The translations under genes and the position numbers were made by a program. 48,687 bases of DNA from Burkholderiales bacterium (lineage in GTDB: Bacteria; Pseudomonadota; Gammaproteobacteria; Burkholderiales; Casimicrobiaceae). The stretch's first letter is position 1. Each line of letters opens with the position of its first letter. The DNA lies in NCBI GenBank assembly GCA_025927765.1, contig JAICKU010000024.1, positions 1 through 48,687 on the forward strand, in the 5' to 3' direction. Below the pieces are notes generated by a model. That model was not told where the DNA came from. It ran no database searches and saw only the letters and a list, made by a program, of their open reading frames with translations. Below are positions 34,027-42,616 of the stretch, in pieces.

Positions 34027-36846
34027 ATGCACAACGTCACGTCGACAAATCGTCATCCTTCCGTCTTTCGCGTGCTGCGGCTCACATGGCCGTTTCTCGC
34101 GATCGTCGCGCTGCTGCTCGTGCTCGGCACGGCGAGCCTGCAGGTGATTCGCGGCGTGCGTGCCTACATCGCCGCCGAGAGCGTATGGTCGAACGCGCAG
34201 AAGGCGGCCGTCGAAGCGCTCGAGCAATACGCACAGACGCGCAACGAAGACCACTTCGATCGTTACGTCGACGAGGCGCGCGTGCTCGCGGGCGCACGCG
34301 ACGCGCGCGTCGAGCTCGACAAGCCGTTTCCCGATTTCGCGAAGGCGCTCGCGAGCCTGCTCGCCGCGCGCAATCATCCTGCCGACATCGGCGGCATGGT
34401 CGATCTCTTCCGTCGCTTTCGCCGCGCGGGCTTCATGTCGGACGCGATCGTGCTATGGACCCGCGCCGATGCGTTGAACGCGCGCATCGACGACGCGGCG
34501 CGGGCGATCCACGCCGCGGTGCAAAGGCAAGGCGCCGGCGCCGACCTGCAGCCGACGCTCGTCGAGATCCGCGCGCTCGACCGCGAGCTCACCGGCGTGG
34601 AGCGCGCGTTCTCCGCGACGTTCGCGCAGGCGTCGCGCAGCGTCGAGCTCGTGCTGACGATCGCCACGCTGGTGATCGCCGTCGCGCTCGTCGCCGTCGC
34701 GGCATTGCGTACGCATCGCCTCGTGCGCAAGGAGGATGCGTATCACGCGGCGCTGCGGGAGAGCCAGCAGCGCTACGACTACGTGATCAGCGGCACCAAC
34801 GACGGCATCTTCGACTGGAGCCTCGAGCATCGCGAGCTCTACCTGTCGCCGCGCTTCGAGGAGCTGATCGGCTACGCGCCCGGCACCGTGCACGAGACGG
34901 CGGCGTCGTTCCTGCGCCGCGTGCATCACGACGACCGGCGCGCCACCCGCGCCTGCCTGCAGCGGCACGTCGCGCAGGGCGATCCGTTCGACATCGAGTT
35001 TCGCCTGCGCACCCGTGACGGCGGCGTGCGCTGGTTCCGCGCGCGGGGACGCCCGGTGTTCGACGAGCGTGGCCGCCCGCGGCGCCTCGCCGGCTCGATC
35101 ACCGACATCTCCGATCGCAAGCACGCGGAGCGCGAGACGCGCGAGCAGAAGGAGCGTGCGCAGGTCACGCTTGCGTCGATCGCCGATGCCGTGATCACCG
35201 TCGATCTCGGCGGCTTCGTCGAGTACATGAATCCCGTCGCCGAGCGGCTCACCGGATGGCGCGACGACGAGGCGCGCGGCGCGCCGCTGCCGCTCGTGTT
35301 TGCCGCGGTCGACGAAGCGACCGGCGTCGACGTGCCCGATCCTGTCGCGCGCGCCTTTTATGACGGGGCCACCGTGCAGTCGGACGGCAACGTCGTGCTG
35401 CGTCGCCGCCACGACGGCCCGGTTGCGGTCGACTACGCGGCCGCGCCGATCCGCGACTACGCGGGCGACATCGTCGGCGTCGTGCTCGTGTTCCACGACA
35501 TGAGCCGCGAGCGGCAGTACGCGATGCGCCTTGCGCATCTCGCGAGCCACGACCCGTTGACGGGATTGCTGAACCGCCGCGAGTTCGAGCGGCGAGTGAC
35601 GATGGCGCTGGTCGAGAACCAGTACGACGCGAACCAGCACGCGATCCTGTACATCGACCTCGACGAATTCAAGGTGGTGAACGACACCTGCGGGCACGCG
35701 GCCGGCGACGAGCTGCTGCGGCAGATCGGCGCCCTGCTGCGGCCGCGCCTGCGCGAAGGCGACACGCTCGCACGCCTCGGCGGCGACGAATTCGGCGTGC
35801 TGCTCGAACATTGCGCGGCCGCCCCGGCGCTCGCCATCGCCGAAGGCCTGCGTACGGCCATCGGCGAATTCCATTTCCAGTGGAACCAGCGCTCGTTCAA
35901 GATCGGCGCCAGCCTCGGCGTGGTCGAAGTCGCCGGCGGTCCGCATACGCTGGCGGGCGTGCTGTCGGCCGCGGACGCCGCGTGCTACATGGCGAAGGAC
36001 AAGGGCCGCAACCGCGTGCAGATGTACAGTCCCGAGAGCGACGAAGTGACGCTGCGCAAGGGCGAGATGGAATGGGTGAACCGCATCCACCGCGCACTCG
36101 CCGAGGACCGCTTCTGCCTCTACGCGCAGCCCGTCGAGGACACGTGCGGCCACGGCGACGGCACGCCGTACACCGAAGTGCTGCTGCGGCTGCGCGACGA
36201 CGCGGGCGAGCTCGTGCCGCCGACGTCGTTCATCCCCGCAGCCGAGCGCTATCACCTGATGCCCGCGATCGATCGCTGGGTGATCCGCTCGGCGTTTGCG
36301 ATCATCGCGCGCCAGCTCGCGTCGCCGAACCCGCCGCTCGGCGTGTTCGCGATCAACGTGTCGGGCGCGTCGATCGGCGATGACGACTTCCTCGACTTCG
36401 TGCAGGCCGAGTTCGTGCGCGCCGACGTGCCGCACACGAGCGTGTGCTTCGAAATCACGGAGACGACGGCGGTCGCGTCGCTGTCCAAGGCGACGCAGTT
36501 CATCGATGCGCTGCGCGCGCTCGGCTGCCGCTTCGCGCTCGACGATTTCGGCGTCGGCGTGTCGTCGTTCACGTATCTGAAGCACCTGCCCGTCGATTAC
36601 CTCAAGATCGACGGGAGCTTCGTCAAGGACATGCTCGACGATCCCGTCGACTACGCGATGGTCGAGGCGATCCACCGCATCGGCCACCTGATGGGGAAGA
36701 AGACGATCGCCGAGTCGGTCGAGCAGCGCACGGCGCTGCGTGCCTTGCGCGCGATCGGCGTCGATTACGCGCAGGGCTACGGGATCGCGAAGCCCGCGCC
36801 GTTCGGGGCCCTGCGGCGCGTCTCGAAGCGCGTCGCCGCCGGCTAG
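34027..36846 (+). CDS. membrane PAS-PAS-GGDEF-EAL protein (c-di-GMP turnover)
   Basis: A 939-residue signalling protein. Order: membrane helix at about 20-41, a helical extracytoplasmic sensor resembling the DAHL type, second helix at about 211-231, PAS domain near 250-355, second PAS near 370-490, GGDEF domain with an intact GGDEF motif at 585-589 and RxxD inhibition site at 576-579, then an EAL domain. The EAL motif reads EVLLR (Glu717), a common variant, and NVSG, EITET, DDFGVG, LKIDG and AESVE metal/catalytic blocks are kept, so both cyclase and phosphodiesterase activity are plausible. Its TAG stop is part of a GGGTC palindrome. Confidence 0.94.
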   Translation: MHNVTSTNRHPSVFRVLRLTWPFLAIVALLLVLGTASLQVIRGVRAYIAAESVWSNAQKAAVEALEQYAQTRNEDHFDRYVDEARVLAGARDARVELDKPFPDFAKALASLLAARNHPADIGGMVDLFRRFRRAGFMSDAIVLWTRADALNARIDDAARAIHAAVQRQGAGADLQPTLVEIRALDRELTGVERAFSATFAQASRSVELVLTIATLVIAVALVAVAALRTHRLVRKEDAYHAALRESQQRYDYVISGTNDGIFDWSLEHRELYLSPRFEELIGYAPGTVHETAASFLRRVHHDDRRATRACLQRHVAQGDPFDIEFRLRTRDGGVRWFRARGRPVFDERGRPRRLAGSITDISDRKHAERETREQKERAQVTLASIADAVITVDLGGFVEYMNPVAERLTGWRDDEARGAPLPLVFAAVDEATGVDVPDPVARAFYDGATVQSDGNVVLRRRHDGPVAVDYAAAPIRDYAGDIVGVVLVFHDMSRERQYAMRLAHLASHDPLTGLLNRREFERRVTMALVENQYDANQHAILYIDLDEFKVVNDTCGHAAGDELLRQIGALLRPRLREGDTLARLGGDEFGVLLEHCAAAPALAIAEGLRTAIGEFHFQWNQRSFKIGASLGVVEVAGGPHTLAGVLSAADAACYMAKDKGRNRVQMYSPESDEVTLRKGEMEWVNRIHRALAEDRFCLYAQPVEDTCGHGDGTPYTEVLLRLRDDAGELVPPTSFIPAAERYHLMPAIDRWVIRSAFAIIARQLASPNPPLGVFAINVSGASIGDDDFLDFVQAEFVRADVPHTSVCFEITETTAVASLSKATQFIDALRALGCRFALDDFGVGVSSFTYLKHLPVDYLKIDGSFVKDMLDDPVDYAMVEAIHRIGHLMGKKTIAESVEQRTALRALRAIGVDYAQGYGIAKPAPFGALRRVSKRVAAG

Positions 36847-36857
36847 GGTCGACCCTA
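36844..36857. repeat. GGGTC/GACCC palindrome overlapping a stop codon
   Basis: A perfect 14-base palindrome, TAGGGTCGACCCTA, whose first three bases are the stop codon of the GGDEF-EAL gene. It is followed by CTTTTCGCCGG and a further GACCC at about 36877. It belongs with the GGGTC units at 23967, 32125 and 48619. Confidence 0.7.
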
Positions 36858-36972
36858 CTTTTCGCCGGCCAGGGCCAGACCCGGCTTCTGGCGAAGTCCC
36901 TGCGCCTGCCCGCTCCGCGCCGTCGGATCTTTACGGCGGTGCACGGCGTCCATCCCTCTGCTGCGGGGAAGC

Positions 36973-37009
36973 ATAATAATTGTCTATGCTTGCGATCAAA
37001 TAATTAAAC
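36973..37009 (+). promoter_or_regulatory. possible OxyR-like operator
   Basis: An AT-rich island in GC-rich DNA, 71-107 bp before the peroxiredoxin ATG, contains ATAA-N7-CTAT-N7-ATCA-N7-AAAC, close to the OxyR spacing of four tetramers on a seven-base interval. The left dimer site fits 7 of 8 bases; the right half is weak. The function of the downstream gene makes OxyR control plausible but unproven. Confidence 0.35.
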
Positions 37010-37079
37010 TTGCCTTATGACATCGCGCGCCCCACCATATCGATACGAACCCTGAATCCACTCGCAAAGGAGCAAAACC

Positions 37080-37826
37080 ATGGCTGAACACCTGCAAGGC
37101 CGCGAAGGCAAGCACATTCCCGACGTCGCGTTCCGCGTCCGCCGCAACGGCGACTGGGCGACCGTCACCACGAAGGACCTCTTCGCCGGCAAGAACGTCG
37201 TCGTCTTCTCGCTGCCGGGCGCCTTCACGCCCACCTGCTCGTCGACGCACCTGCCGCGCTACAACGAGCTCGCGCCCGTGTTCGCGAAGGAAGGCATCGA
37301 CGCGATCGTCTGCATCTCGGTCAACGACCCATTCGTGATGGAGGAATGGGGCAAGGACCAGGAAGCGGCGAACGTCGTGCTGATTCCCGACGGCAACGGC
37401 GATTTCACCGAGAAGATGGGGATGCTCGTCGACAAGTCCGACTTGAATTTCGGCAAGCGCTCGTGGCGCTACTCGATGCTCGTGCGCGACGGCACGATCG
37501 AGAAGATGTTCATCGAGCCGCAGGAGCCGGGCGACCCGTTCAAGGTGTCGGACGCCGACACCATGCTCCGCTACATCAACCCGAAGGCGAAGAAGCCCGA
37601 CCAGGTGGCGATCCTGACGCGCGAAGGCTGCTCGTTCTGCGCGAAGGCGAAGCAGCGCCTCGCCGACGCCGGCTACGACTACGTCGAGGTGCCGCTGCCG
37701 CATACCATCCGCACCAAGGCGGTCGGCGCGATCGCCGGCGCGCAAACGGTGCCGCAGGTGTTCGTCAACGGCAAGCTGATCGGGGGCTCGAACGAGCTCG
37801 AGGCGTACCTGCGGAAGGCAGCGTAA
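37080..37826 (+). CDS. hybrid peroxiredoxin-glutaredoxin
   Basis: A 248-residue fusion of a Prx5-type peroxiredoxin (1-165) and a glutaredoxin (about 170-248), which reduces H2O2 and organic peroxides using glutathione in the cytoplasm. The peroxidatic Cys53 is in SLPGAFTPTCSSTHLP; the glutaredoxin active site is GCSFC (Cys184 and Cys187), with the TVPQVFVNG cis-Pro loop and GG-x-x-E following. Both halves look complete. AAAGGAGCAAAACC precedes the ATG. It is separated by three bases from the disulfide reductase gene, which may keep the system reduced. Confidence 0.96.
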   Translation: MAEHLQGREGKHIPDVAFRVRRNGDWATVTTKDLFAGKNVVVFSLPGAFTPTCSSTHLPRYNELAPVFAKEGIDAIVCISVNDPFVMEEWGKDQEAANVVLIPDGNGDFTEKMGMLVDKSDLNFGKRSWRYSMLVRDGTIEKMFIEPQEPGDPFKVSDADTMLRYINPKAKKPDQVAILTREGCSFCAKAKQRLADAGYDYVEVPLPHTIRTKAVGAIAGAQTVPQVFVNGKLIGGSNELEAYLRKAA

Positions 37827-37829
37827 TTC

Positions 37830-39239
37830 ATGCAAAAGCTCACGACCGACGTTGCGGTCGTCGGCGCCGGCACGGCGGGCCTCGCGGCGTATCGCGCCGC
37901 GAAGGCCGCCGGCCGCTCGGCGCTGCTGATCGAAGGCGGCGTCTACGGCACCACGTGCGCGCGGGTCGGCTGCATGCCGAGCAAGCTGCTGATCGCGCCG
38001 GCCGAAGCGCTGCATGCGCTCGAGCGCTTTCCCGGCTTCGGGCTTCGCCTCGAGGGCGGCGTGAAGGTCGACGGCAAGGCGGTGATGGCGCGCGTGCGCA
38101 GCGAACGCGACCGCTTCGTGGGCTTCGTCGTCCAGGGCGTCGACGGGATTCCCGAGCACGACAAGCTCGGCGGCTACGCGCGCTTCGTGGACGACCACAC
38201 GCTCGACGTGCACGGCATCGAGGTGAAGGCGAAGGCGATCGTCATCGCGACCGGCTCGTCGCCGGTGTACCCGGCGGCGTGGGCGGCGCTCGGCGATCGT
38301 GTCGTCACCAACGAAACCGTGTTCGAGTGGGCCGATCTGCCGGAAAGCCTGGTGGTGTTCGGTCCGGGCGTGATCGGCCTCGAACTCGGACAGGCGCTCC
38401 ATCGCCTGGGTGTTCGTGTCAGGGTGCTCGGCCGCGGCGGCGGCGTGGGTCCACTCACGGATCCGGCGCTGATCAGCGAGGCGCGGCGCATCTTCGCCGA
38501 CGAGTTTCGCCTCGACACCGACGCGGGCGCCGAAGTGTGGCGCGAAGGCGATCGCGTGGCCGTGCGGCATCGTGATCGCGGTGGCGAGTGGGTGGTCGAG
38601 CATTTCGATCACCTGCTGGCGGCCACCGGGCGCGCACCGAACGTCGCGAAGCTCGGGTTGGAGAACACGACCGTTGCCCGCGACGCGCGGGGCGTACCGC
38701 TCTTCGATCGCCAGACGATGCAATGCGGCACGTCGCCGATCTTCATCGCGGGCGACGCGAACGACGACCTGCCGCTGCTGCACGAAGCGGCCGACGAAGG
38801 CCGCATCGCCGGCGAGAACGCCGCGCGCTTTCCCGACGTGCGTCCGGGATTGCGGCGTGCGCCGCTCGGCATCGTATTCAGCGATCCACAGATCGCGGTG
38901 GTCGGCGGCGGCCACCGCAGCGCGCAGTCGACGCGCTTCGTGACTGGCGTCGTGTCGTTCGACGACCAGGGCCGTGCACGGGTGATGCAACGCAACCGCG
39001 GCCTGCTGCACGTGTACGTGGAAGTGGGCACGGGCGCGTTCCTGGGGGCGGAGATGATCGGCCCCGACGCCGAGCATCTCGGGCACCTGCTCGCATGGGC
39101 GCGCCAGCTCGACCTCACCGTCGCCGAGATGCTGACGCTGCCGTTCTACCACCCGGTGGTGGAAGAAGGCCTGCGTACCGCGCTTCGCGATGCGTATGCG
39201 AAGCTCGAGGCCGCGGCAAAGGAACGCCGCGCGGCATAA
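37830..39239 (+). CDS. pyridine nucleotide-disulfide oxidoreductase (dihydrolipoyl dehydrogenase-like)
   Basis: A 469-residue FAD enzyme. GAGTAGLAA binds FAD, the redox pair is TTCARVGCMPSK (Cys43 and Cys48), NAD(P) binding is seen at VVFGPGVIGLELGQAL, the second FAD motif is IFIAGDAND, and the C-terminal catalytic pair is His441-Glu446 in FYHPVVEE. It resembles the dihydrolipoyl dehydrogenase-like branch with the GTTCAR variant rather than classical glutathione reductase. Directly behind the peroxiredoxin-glutaredoxin gene (three bases), so it probably supplies reducing power for peroxide defence or a related low-molecular-weight thiol. Confidence 0.93.
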   Translation: MQKLTTDVAVVGAGTAGLAAYRAAKAAGRSALLIEGGVYGTTCARVGCMPSKLLIAPAEALHALERFPGFGLRLEGGVKVDGKAVMARVRSERDRFVGFVVQGVDGIPEHDKLGGYARFVDDHTLDVHGIEVKAKAIVIATGSSPVYPAAWAALGDRVVTNETVFEWADLPESLVVFGPGVIGLELGQALHRLGVRVRVLGRGGGVGPLTDPALISEARRIFADEFRLDTDAGAEVWREGDRVAVRHRDRGGEWVVEHFDHLLAATGRAPNVAKLGLENTTVARDARGVPLFDRQTMQCGTSPIFIAGDANDDLPLLHEAADEGRIAGENAARFPDVRPGLRRAPLGIVFSDPQIAVVGGGHRSAQSTRFVTGVVSFDDQGRARVMQRNRGLLHVYVEVGTGAFLGAEMIGPDAEHLGHLLAWARQLDLTVAEMLTLPFYHPVVEEGLRTALRDAYAKLEAAAKERRAA

Positions 39240-39248
39240 GGCCGATCC

Positions 39249-39383
39249 CTACAGCAGGAAGTAGAGCGCGTACGCGATCACGACGACCACGAAGATCGCC
39301 ACGGGCACGAGCACCTTGCGCGAGCGCCACGCCGGCGGCCGCTCGTAGACGCCCACCGTGTTGTGTTTAGGTTCGCGTTCCAT
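39249..39383 (-). CDS. 44-residue single-helix membrane protein
   Basis: A short open frame beginning MEREPKHNTVGVYERPPAWR and ending in a hydrophobic helix (LVPVAIFVVVVIAYALYFLL). A polar, Pro-containing head and a C-terminal membrane helix are a common layout for small stress-linked membrane proteins. The codon use (GCG, GTC, GCC preference) fits the neighbours. It lies on the minus strand downstream of the stress protein at 39433, separated by a strong hairpin. No family recognised. Confidence 0.6.
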   Translation of the reverse strand: MEREPKHNTVGVYERPPAWRSRKVLVPVAIFVVVVIAYALYFLL

Positions 39384-39394
39384 GGCTCATGGGC

Positions 39395-39423
39395 GAGAGC
39401 GGCCGGCAGATCCGGCCGCTCTC
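39395..39423 (-). terminator. terminator-like hairpin
   Basis: Perfect 12-base arms GAGAGCGGCCGG (39395-39406) and CCGGCCGCTCTC (39412-39423) with a five-base loop. It is 10 bases past the stop of the YflT-like gene on the minus strand and before the 44-residue gene, so it may end or attenuate the stress-gene transcript. A T-run is missing on that strand. Confidence 0.55.
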
Positions 39424-39432
39424 TTCTGACGC

Positions 39433-40416
39433 TCAGTACGTGCGTGCGCCGGTGCGTCGCGGCGTCCCGCGATCCGCCGCGGATCCCGCGGTGCCGCGAT
39501 CGGCGATGGCCCCGCCGGGCCCCGCCGTCGTCGGGCCGCCCGTGACGTCTCCTGCCGGAGCGTCCTGGTACCACGTCCGCTCGCGGTCGACCTGCTCGGA
39601 CGTGTACGGCTGCGCGCCCTCGTCGAAGCCCGTCCAGCCGTGCTCACGCCATGCCTCCGCACGCCGCTCGATGTCGACGGCGCCGTGCGCGCGCATGATG
39701 TCGGCGGCACGCTCCGCCCGGGCGTCGTCGGCACGCACGGTGACGAGCGCGCCGCCGCGACGGACCGCTTCCGCGTAGTACTCGGCATCGGGTGGCGATA
39801 CGCCCATGTCGGTGAGGCCGCCGATCAAGCCCCCGGCGACGGCGCCGACGCCGGCACCGGTCAGAAGCGACACGATCGGGCCCGCCGCGATGATCGGGCC
39901 GATGCCGGGAATCGCGAGGCCCATCAGGCTCGCCGCCAAGCCCGCGGCACCGCCGACCACCCCGCCGGTCACTGCGCCGGCGGCCGCCCCACTCGCGTCG
40001 TCGACGCGGCCGTCGCGATCGCGGGCCTCCGGCGTCAGCCCGGCGCCGTCCTCCGTAAGCGCGTTGTCCGCCGCGGTGGGCGTGTAATGCTCGTTGGTGG
40101 TCGTCGTGTCGATCCGACGCGCCATGTCCGGCCCCATGCCGGGCATCGTCCCGGTGCCCGTGTCGTTGGTGAATCCGGTCGACGTGCGAGCGCCGGTCGT
40201 GCCGAGCATCGTGCCCGTGCCGGCCACGCCGGTCGACGTGTCCGCGGGCGCGTTGACGTTCCAGCCGCTCGACGTTCCGGTACCGCTATGCACACGGCTT
40301 TGCAGGTTGCTCGCCACGACGCTTACGTCGCTGTCGCGAAAACCGTCGTCCATCAGCTCGCGCGCTACCTGGTTCGCTTCGTCGAAACTGTCGAACGACC
40401 CTACGATTGTCTTCAT
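39433..40416 (-). CDS. YflT-domain stress protein with glycine-rich hydrophobic segment
   Basis: A 327-residue protein. Residues 1-50 (MKTIVGSFDSFDEANQVARE, then FRDSDVSVVAS) form the YflT/general-stress domain; a disordered Thr/Gly-rich region follows, then a Gly/Ala-rich hydrophobic stretch with glycine zipper pattern (GAVTGGVVGGAAGLAASLMG and GAGVGAVAGGLIGGL), and a second YflT-like half (YAEAVRRGGALVTVRAD, HGAVDIERR). This is the usual layout of these membrane-associated stress proteins. C-terminus is low-complexity. Function not established. ATG 40416 begins the conserved strand. Confidence 0.9.
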   Translation of the reverse strand: MKTIVGSFDSFDEANQVARELMDDGFRDSDVSVVASNLQSRVHSGTGTSSGWNVNAPADTSTGVAGTGTMLGTTGARTSTGFTNDTGTGTMPGMGPDMARRIDTTTTNEHYTPTAADNALTEDGAGLTPEARDRDGRVDDASGAAAGAVTGGVVGGAAGLAASLMGLAIPGIGPIIAAGPIVSLLTGAGVGAVAGGLIGGLTDMGVSPPDAEYYAEAVRRGGALVTVRADDARAERAADIMRAHGAVDIERRAEAWREHGWTGFDEGAQPYTSEQVDRERTWYQDAPAGDVTGGPTTAGPGGAIADRGTAGSAADRGTPRRTGARTY

Positions 40417-40657
40417 GAAATGTCCTCGCGTCGAAGTGGAAGGAATGCGCGCGTCGCTTCGCGCCAATGCGCGGTACGATGCCTCCCGCGCGCCGCCGCG
40501 CGGCGAGACCTAATGTAGGCAATGCGCCGCATCGAAATCAGCGGCCGAGCGCGCGAACCGCTGTGGGCGGCGTCCTACCTCTCCGCGCTGACGGCCTTTA
40601 CAGGCCCTGCGCGGGCATCGACAATGCTTGGCCACCGTCCACGTGCAAAGGCTCGCG

Positions 40658-41629
40658 GTGAAATCGACGCTGATTCGCATCTTCGCAATCGTCGCCGTCG
40701 CGCTGTTCGTGGGCACTTCCGCCCGCGCCGACGACTACCCGTCGCGGGCGATTCGCGTGATCGTGCCGTTCTCGCCGGGCGGCGCCGTCGACGGGCCCAT
40801 GCGACTCATCGCGCAGGAGCTCGGCAAGCGCCTCGGCCAGCCGGTCGTCGTCGAGAACAAGCCCGGCGCGGGTGCGACGATCGGTACCGACGTCGTCGCC
40901 AAGTCGGCGCCCGACGGCTACACGCTGCTGCTCGCGTCGCAGACGAACGCGATCAGCGCCACGCTCTACGCGAAACTGCCGTTCGATCCCATCGCGGACT
41001 TCACGCCGATCACGCTGATCGGGCGCGAGCCCGGCGTCGTCGTCGTGAATCCCAAGGTGCCGGCGAACACGCTGCAGGAATTCATCGCCTACGTGAAGGC
41101 GCATCCGGGCGAGGTCGACTACGCATCGTCGGGCAACGGCAGCGGGCAGCACCTGTTCGCCGCCCTGCTCGCGTCGCGCACCGGCATGCAGATGAATCAC
41201 GTCCCGTACCGCGGCAGCGGCCACGCGACGACCGATCTCCTCGCGGGCGTCGTCGCGATGGCCATTCCCGGCACGGCGGGCATGGTCGGCCACATTCGCG
41301 CAGGTAAACTTCGCGCGCTCGCCGTCACCGGCGCGAGGCGTTCGCCGCAGTTGCCCGACGTGCCCACGGTCATCGAGTCGGGCGTACCGGGGTACGAGGC
41401 CTATGTGTGGATGGGCCTGCTGGCGCCGAAGGGCACGCCGGCGCCGATCGTCGAGCGGCTGCATCGCGAGACGCTCGCCGTGCTCGGCGAGGACGACGTC
41501 AAGCGCTACATGGCGAACGCCGGCATCGAGATCGTGGGATCGACGCCGGCGGAGTTCGGGAAATTCTTCCGCGACGAGAAGGCCCTGTGGGCGAAGGTGA
41601 TCCACGACACCGGCGCGCACATCGAATGA
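40658..41629 (+). CDS. Bug/TctC-type tripartite tricarboxylate receptor
   Basis: A 323-residue periplasmic solute receptor of the Bug/TctC family, abundant in Burkholderiales, binding carboxylated small molecules. Signal peptide VKSTLIRIFAIVAVALFVGT ending SARA, then RVIVPFSPGGAVDGPMRLIA, VVVENKPGAGATIGTDVVAK, the HVPYRGSGHATTDLLAG ligand loop and a typical C-terminus. Permeases TctA and TctB are absent nearby. GTG 40658 is chosen because it begins the signal peptide; an in-frame TTG at 40628 is possible. First of six same-strand genes. Confidence 0.92.
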   Translation: MKSTLIRIFAIVAVALFVGTSARADDYPSRAIRVIVPFSPGGAVDGPMRLIAQELGKRLGQPVVVENKPGAGATIGTDVVAKSAPDGYTLLLASQTNAISATLYAKLPFDPIADFTPITLIGREPGVVVVNPKVPANTLQEFIAYVKAHPGEVDYASSGNGSGQHLFAALLASRTGMQMNHVPYRGSGHATTDLLAGVVAMAIPGTAGMVGHIRAGKLRALAVTGARRSPQLPDVPTVIESGVPGYEAYVWMGLLAPKGTPAPIVERLHRETLAVLGEDDVKRYMANAGIEIVGSTPAEFGKFFRDEKALWAKVIHDTGAHIE

Positions 41630-41639
41630 GGGAGAGGCA

Positions 41640-42596
41640 GTGACGACGAGCGCGCGGACCGCGACGCAACCGACGCCGTTGCGCGAACGCGCCGACGCGG
41701 TCGAGGGCATCGAGCATTACACGCACAAGGACGGCGTACGGCTGTTCCTGTGGGAGAAGTTCGTCGGCGAGCCGCGGGGCAAGCCGGTGGCGCTGTTCGT
41801 GCACGGCTCGTCGATGGCGTCGCAGCCGACGTTCGATCTCACCGTGCCCGGCCGTCCCGACTCGTCGGTGATGGACTGGTTCGCACGCCGCGGCTTCGCC
41901 TGCTGGAGCGTCGACATGGAAGGCTACGGGCGCTCCGACAAGCATCGCGACATTCCCTGCGACATCGCCAACGGCGCCGACGACCTCGCGGCCGCAACCG
42001 CCTACATGCGCGAGGCGCGCGGCATCGAGCAGGTGATGGCGTACGGCATCTCGTCGGGCGCGCTTCGCGCCGCGCTTTTTGCCGAGCGCCACCCCGAGCG
42101 CGTGGCGCGACTCGCGCTCGACGCGTTCGTGTGGACGGGCGAAGGCGCGCCCACGCTCGAGCAGCGGCGCAGGAAGCTGCCGGAATACACCACGCGCAAC
42201 CGCCGACCCATCGACCGCGCGTTCGTGCAGTCGATCTTTGCGCGCGATCATCCGGGCTGTGCCGAAGCGCGTGTCGTCGACGCCTTCGCCGACGCGATCC
42301 TCGCCCTCGACGATTCGATGCCCAACGGCACGTACGTCGACATGTGCAGCAGGCTGCCGCTCGTCGACCCGGCGAAGATCGTCGTGCCGACGCTGATCAT
42401 GCGCGGCCAGTACGACGGCATCGCCGCATTCGACGACCTGCTCGAATTCTTCCGGCGGCTTCCGAACGCCGACAAGCAGTTCGCGGTGATGCCCGGCATC
42501 TCGCACGCGAGCTTCCAGCAGAAGAACTACGCGATCGTCCATCACATCCTGCACGCGTTCTTCACGCAGCCTGCGCCCGTCTATCGCGGCGATTGA
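41640..42596 (+). CDS. alpha/beta hydrolase
   Basis: A 318-residue alpha/beta-hydrolase. The oxyanion region is FVHGSSMAS, the nucleophile elbow is AYGISSGALRA (Ser in GxSxG), the acid residue is likely the Asp in MRGQYDGIAAF and the catalytic His is in PGISHASFQ. SVDMEGYGRSDK is the usual strand-4 loop. No signal peptide, so it acts in the cytoplasm. It lies between the Bug-type receptor and the ABC import genes, so it probably hydrolyses the imported ester, amide or lactone. GTG start ten bases after the receptor stop. Confidence 0.92.
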   Translation: MTTSARTATQPTPLRERADAVEGIEHYTHKDGVRLFLWEKFVGEPRGKPVALFVHGSSMASQPTFDLTVPGRPDSSVMDWFARRGFACWSVDMEGYGRSDKHRDIPCDIANGADDLAAATAYMREARGIEQVMAYGISSGALRAALFAERHPERVARLALDAFVWTGEGAPTLEQRRRKLPEYTTRNRRPIDRAFVQSIFARDHPGCAEARVVDAFADAILALDDSMPNGTYVDMCSRLPLVDPAKIVVPTLIMRGQYDGIAAFDDLLEFFRRLPNADKQFAVMPGISHASFQQKNYAIVHHILHAFFTQPAPVYRGD

Positions 42597-42616
42597 CCGC
42601 GGGTCCGGAACGCGCC

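Noticed and set aside
34453-36687. Open frame of 744 codons opposite the GGDEF-EAL gene
   Set aside because: Composition and lack of motifs mark it as an antisense shadow.
36996-39152. Open frame of 718 codons opposite the redox genes
   Set aside because: Antisense shadow; both plus-strand genes are clearly recognised families.
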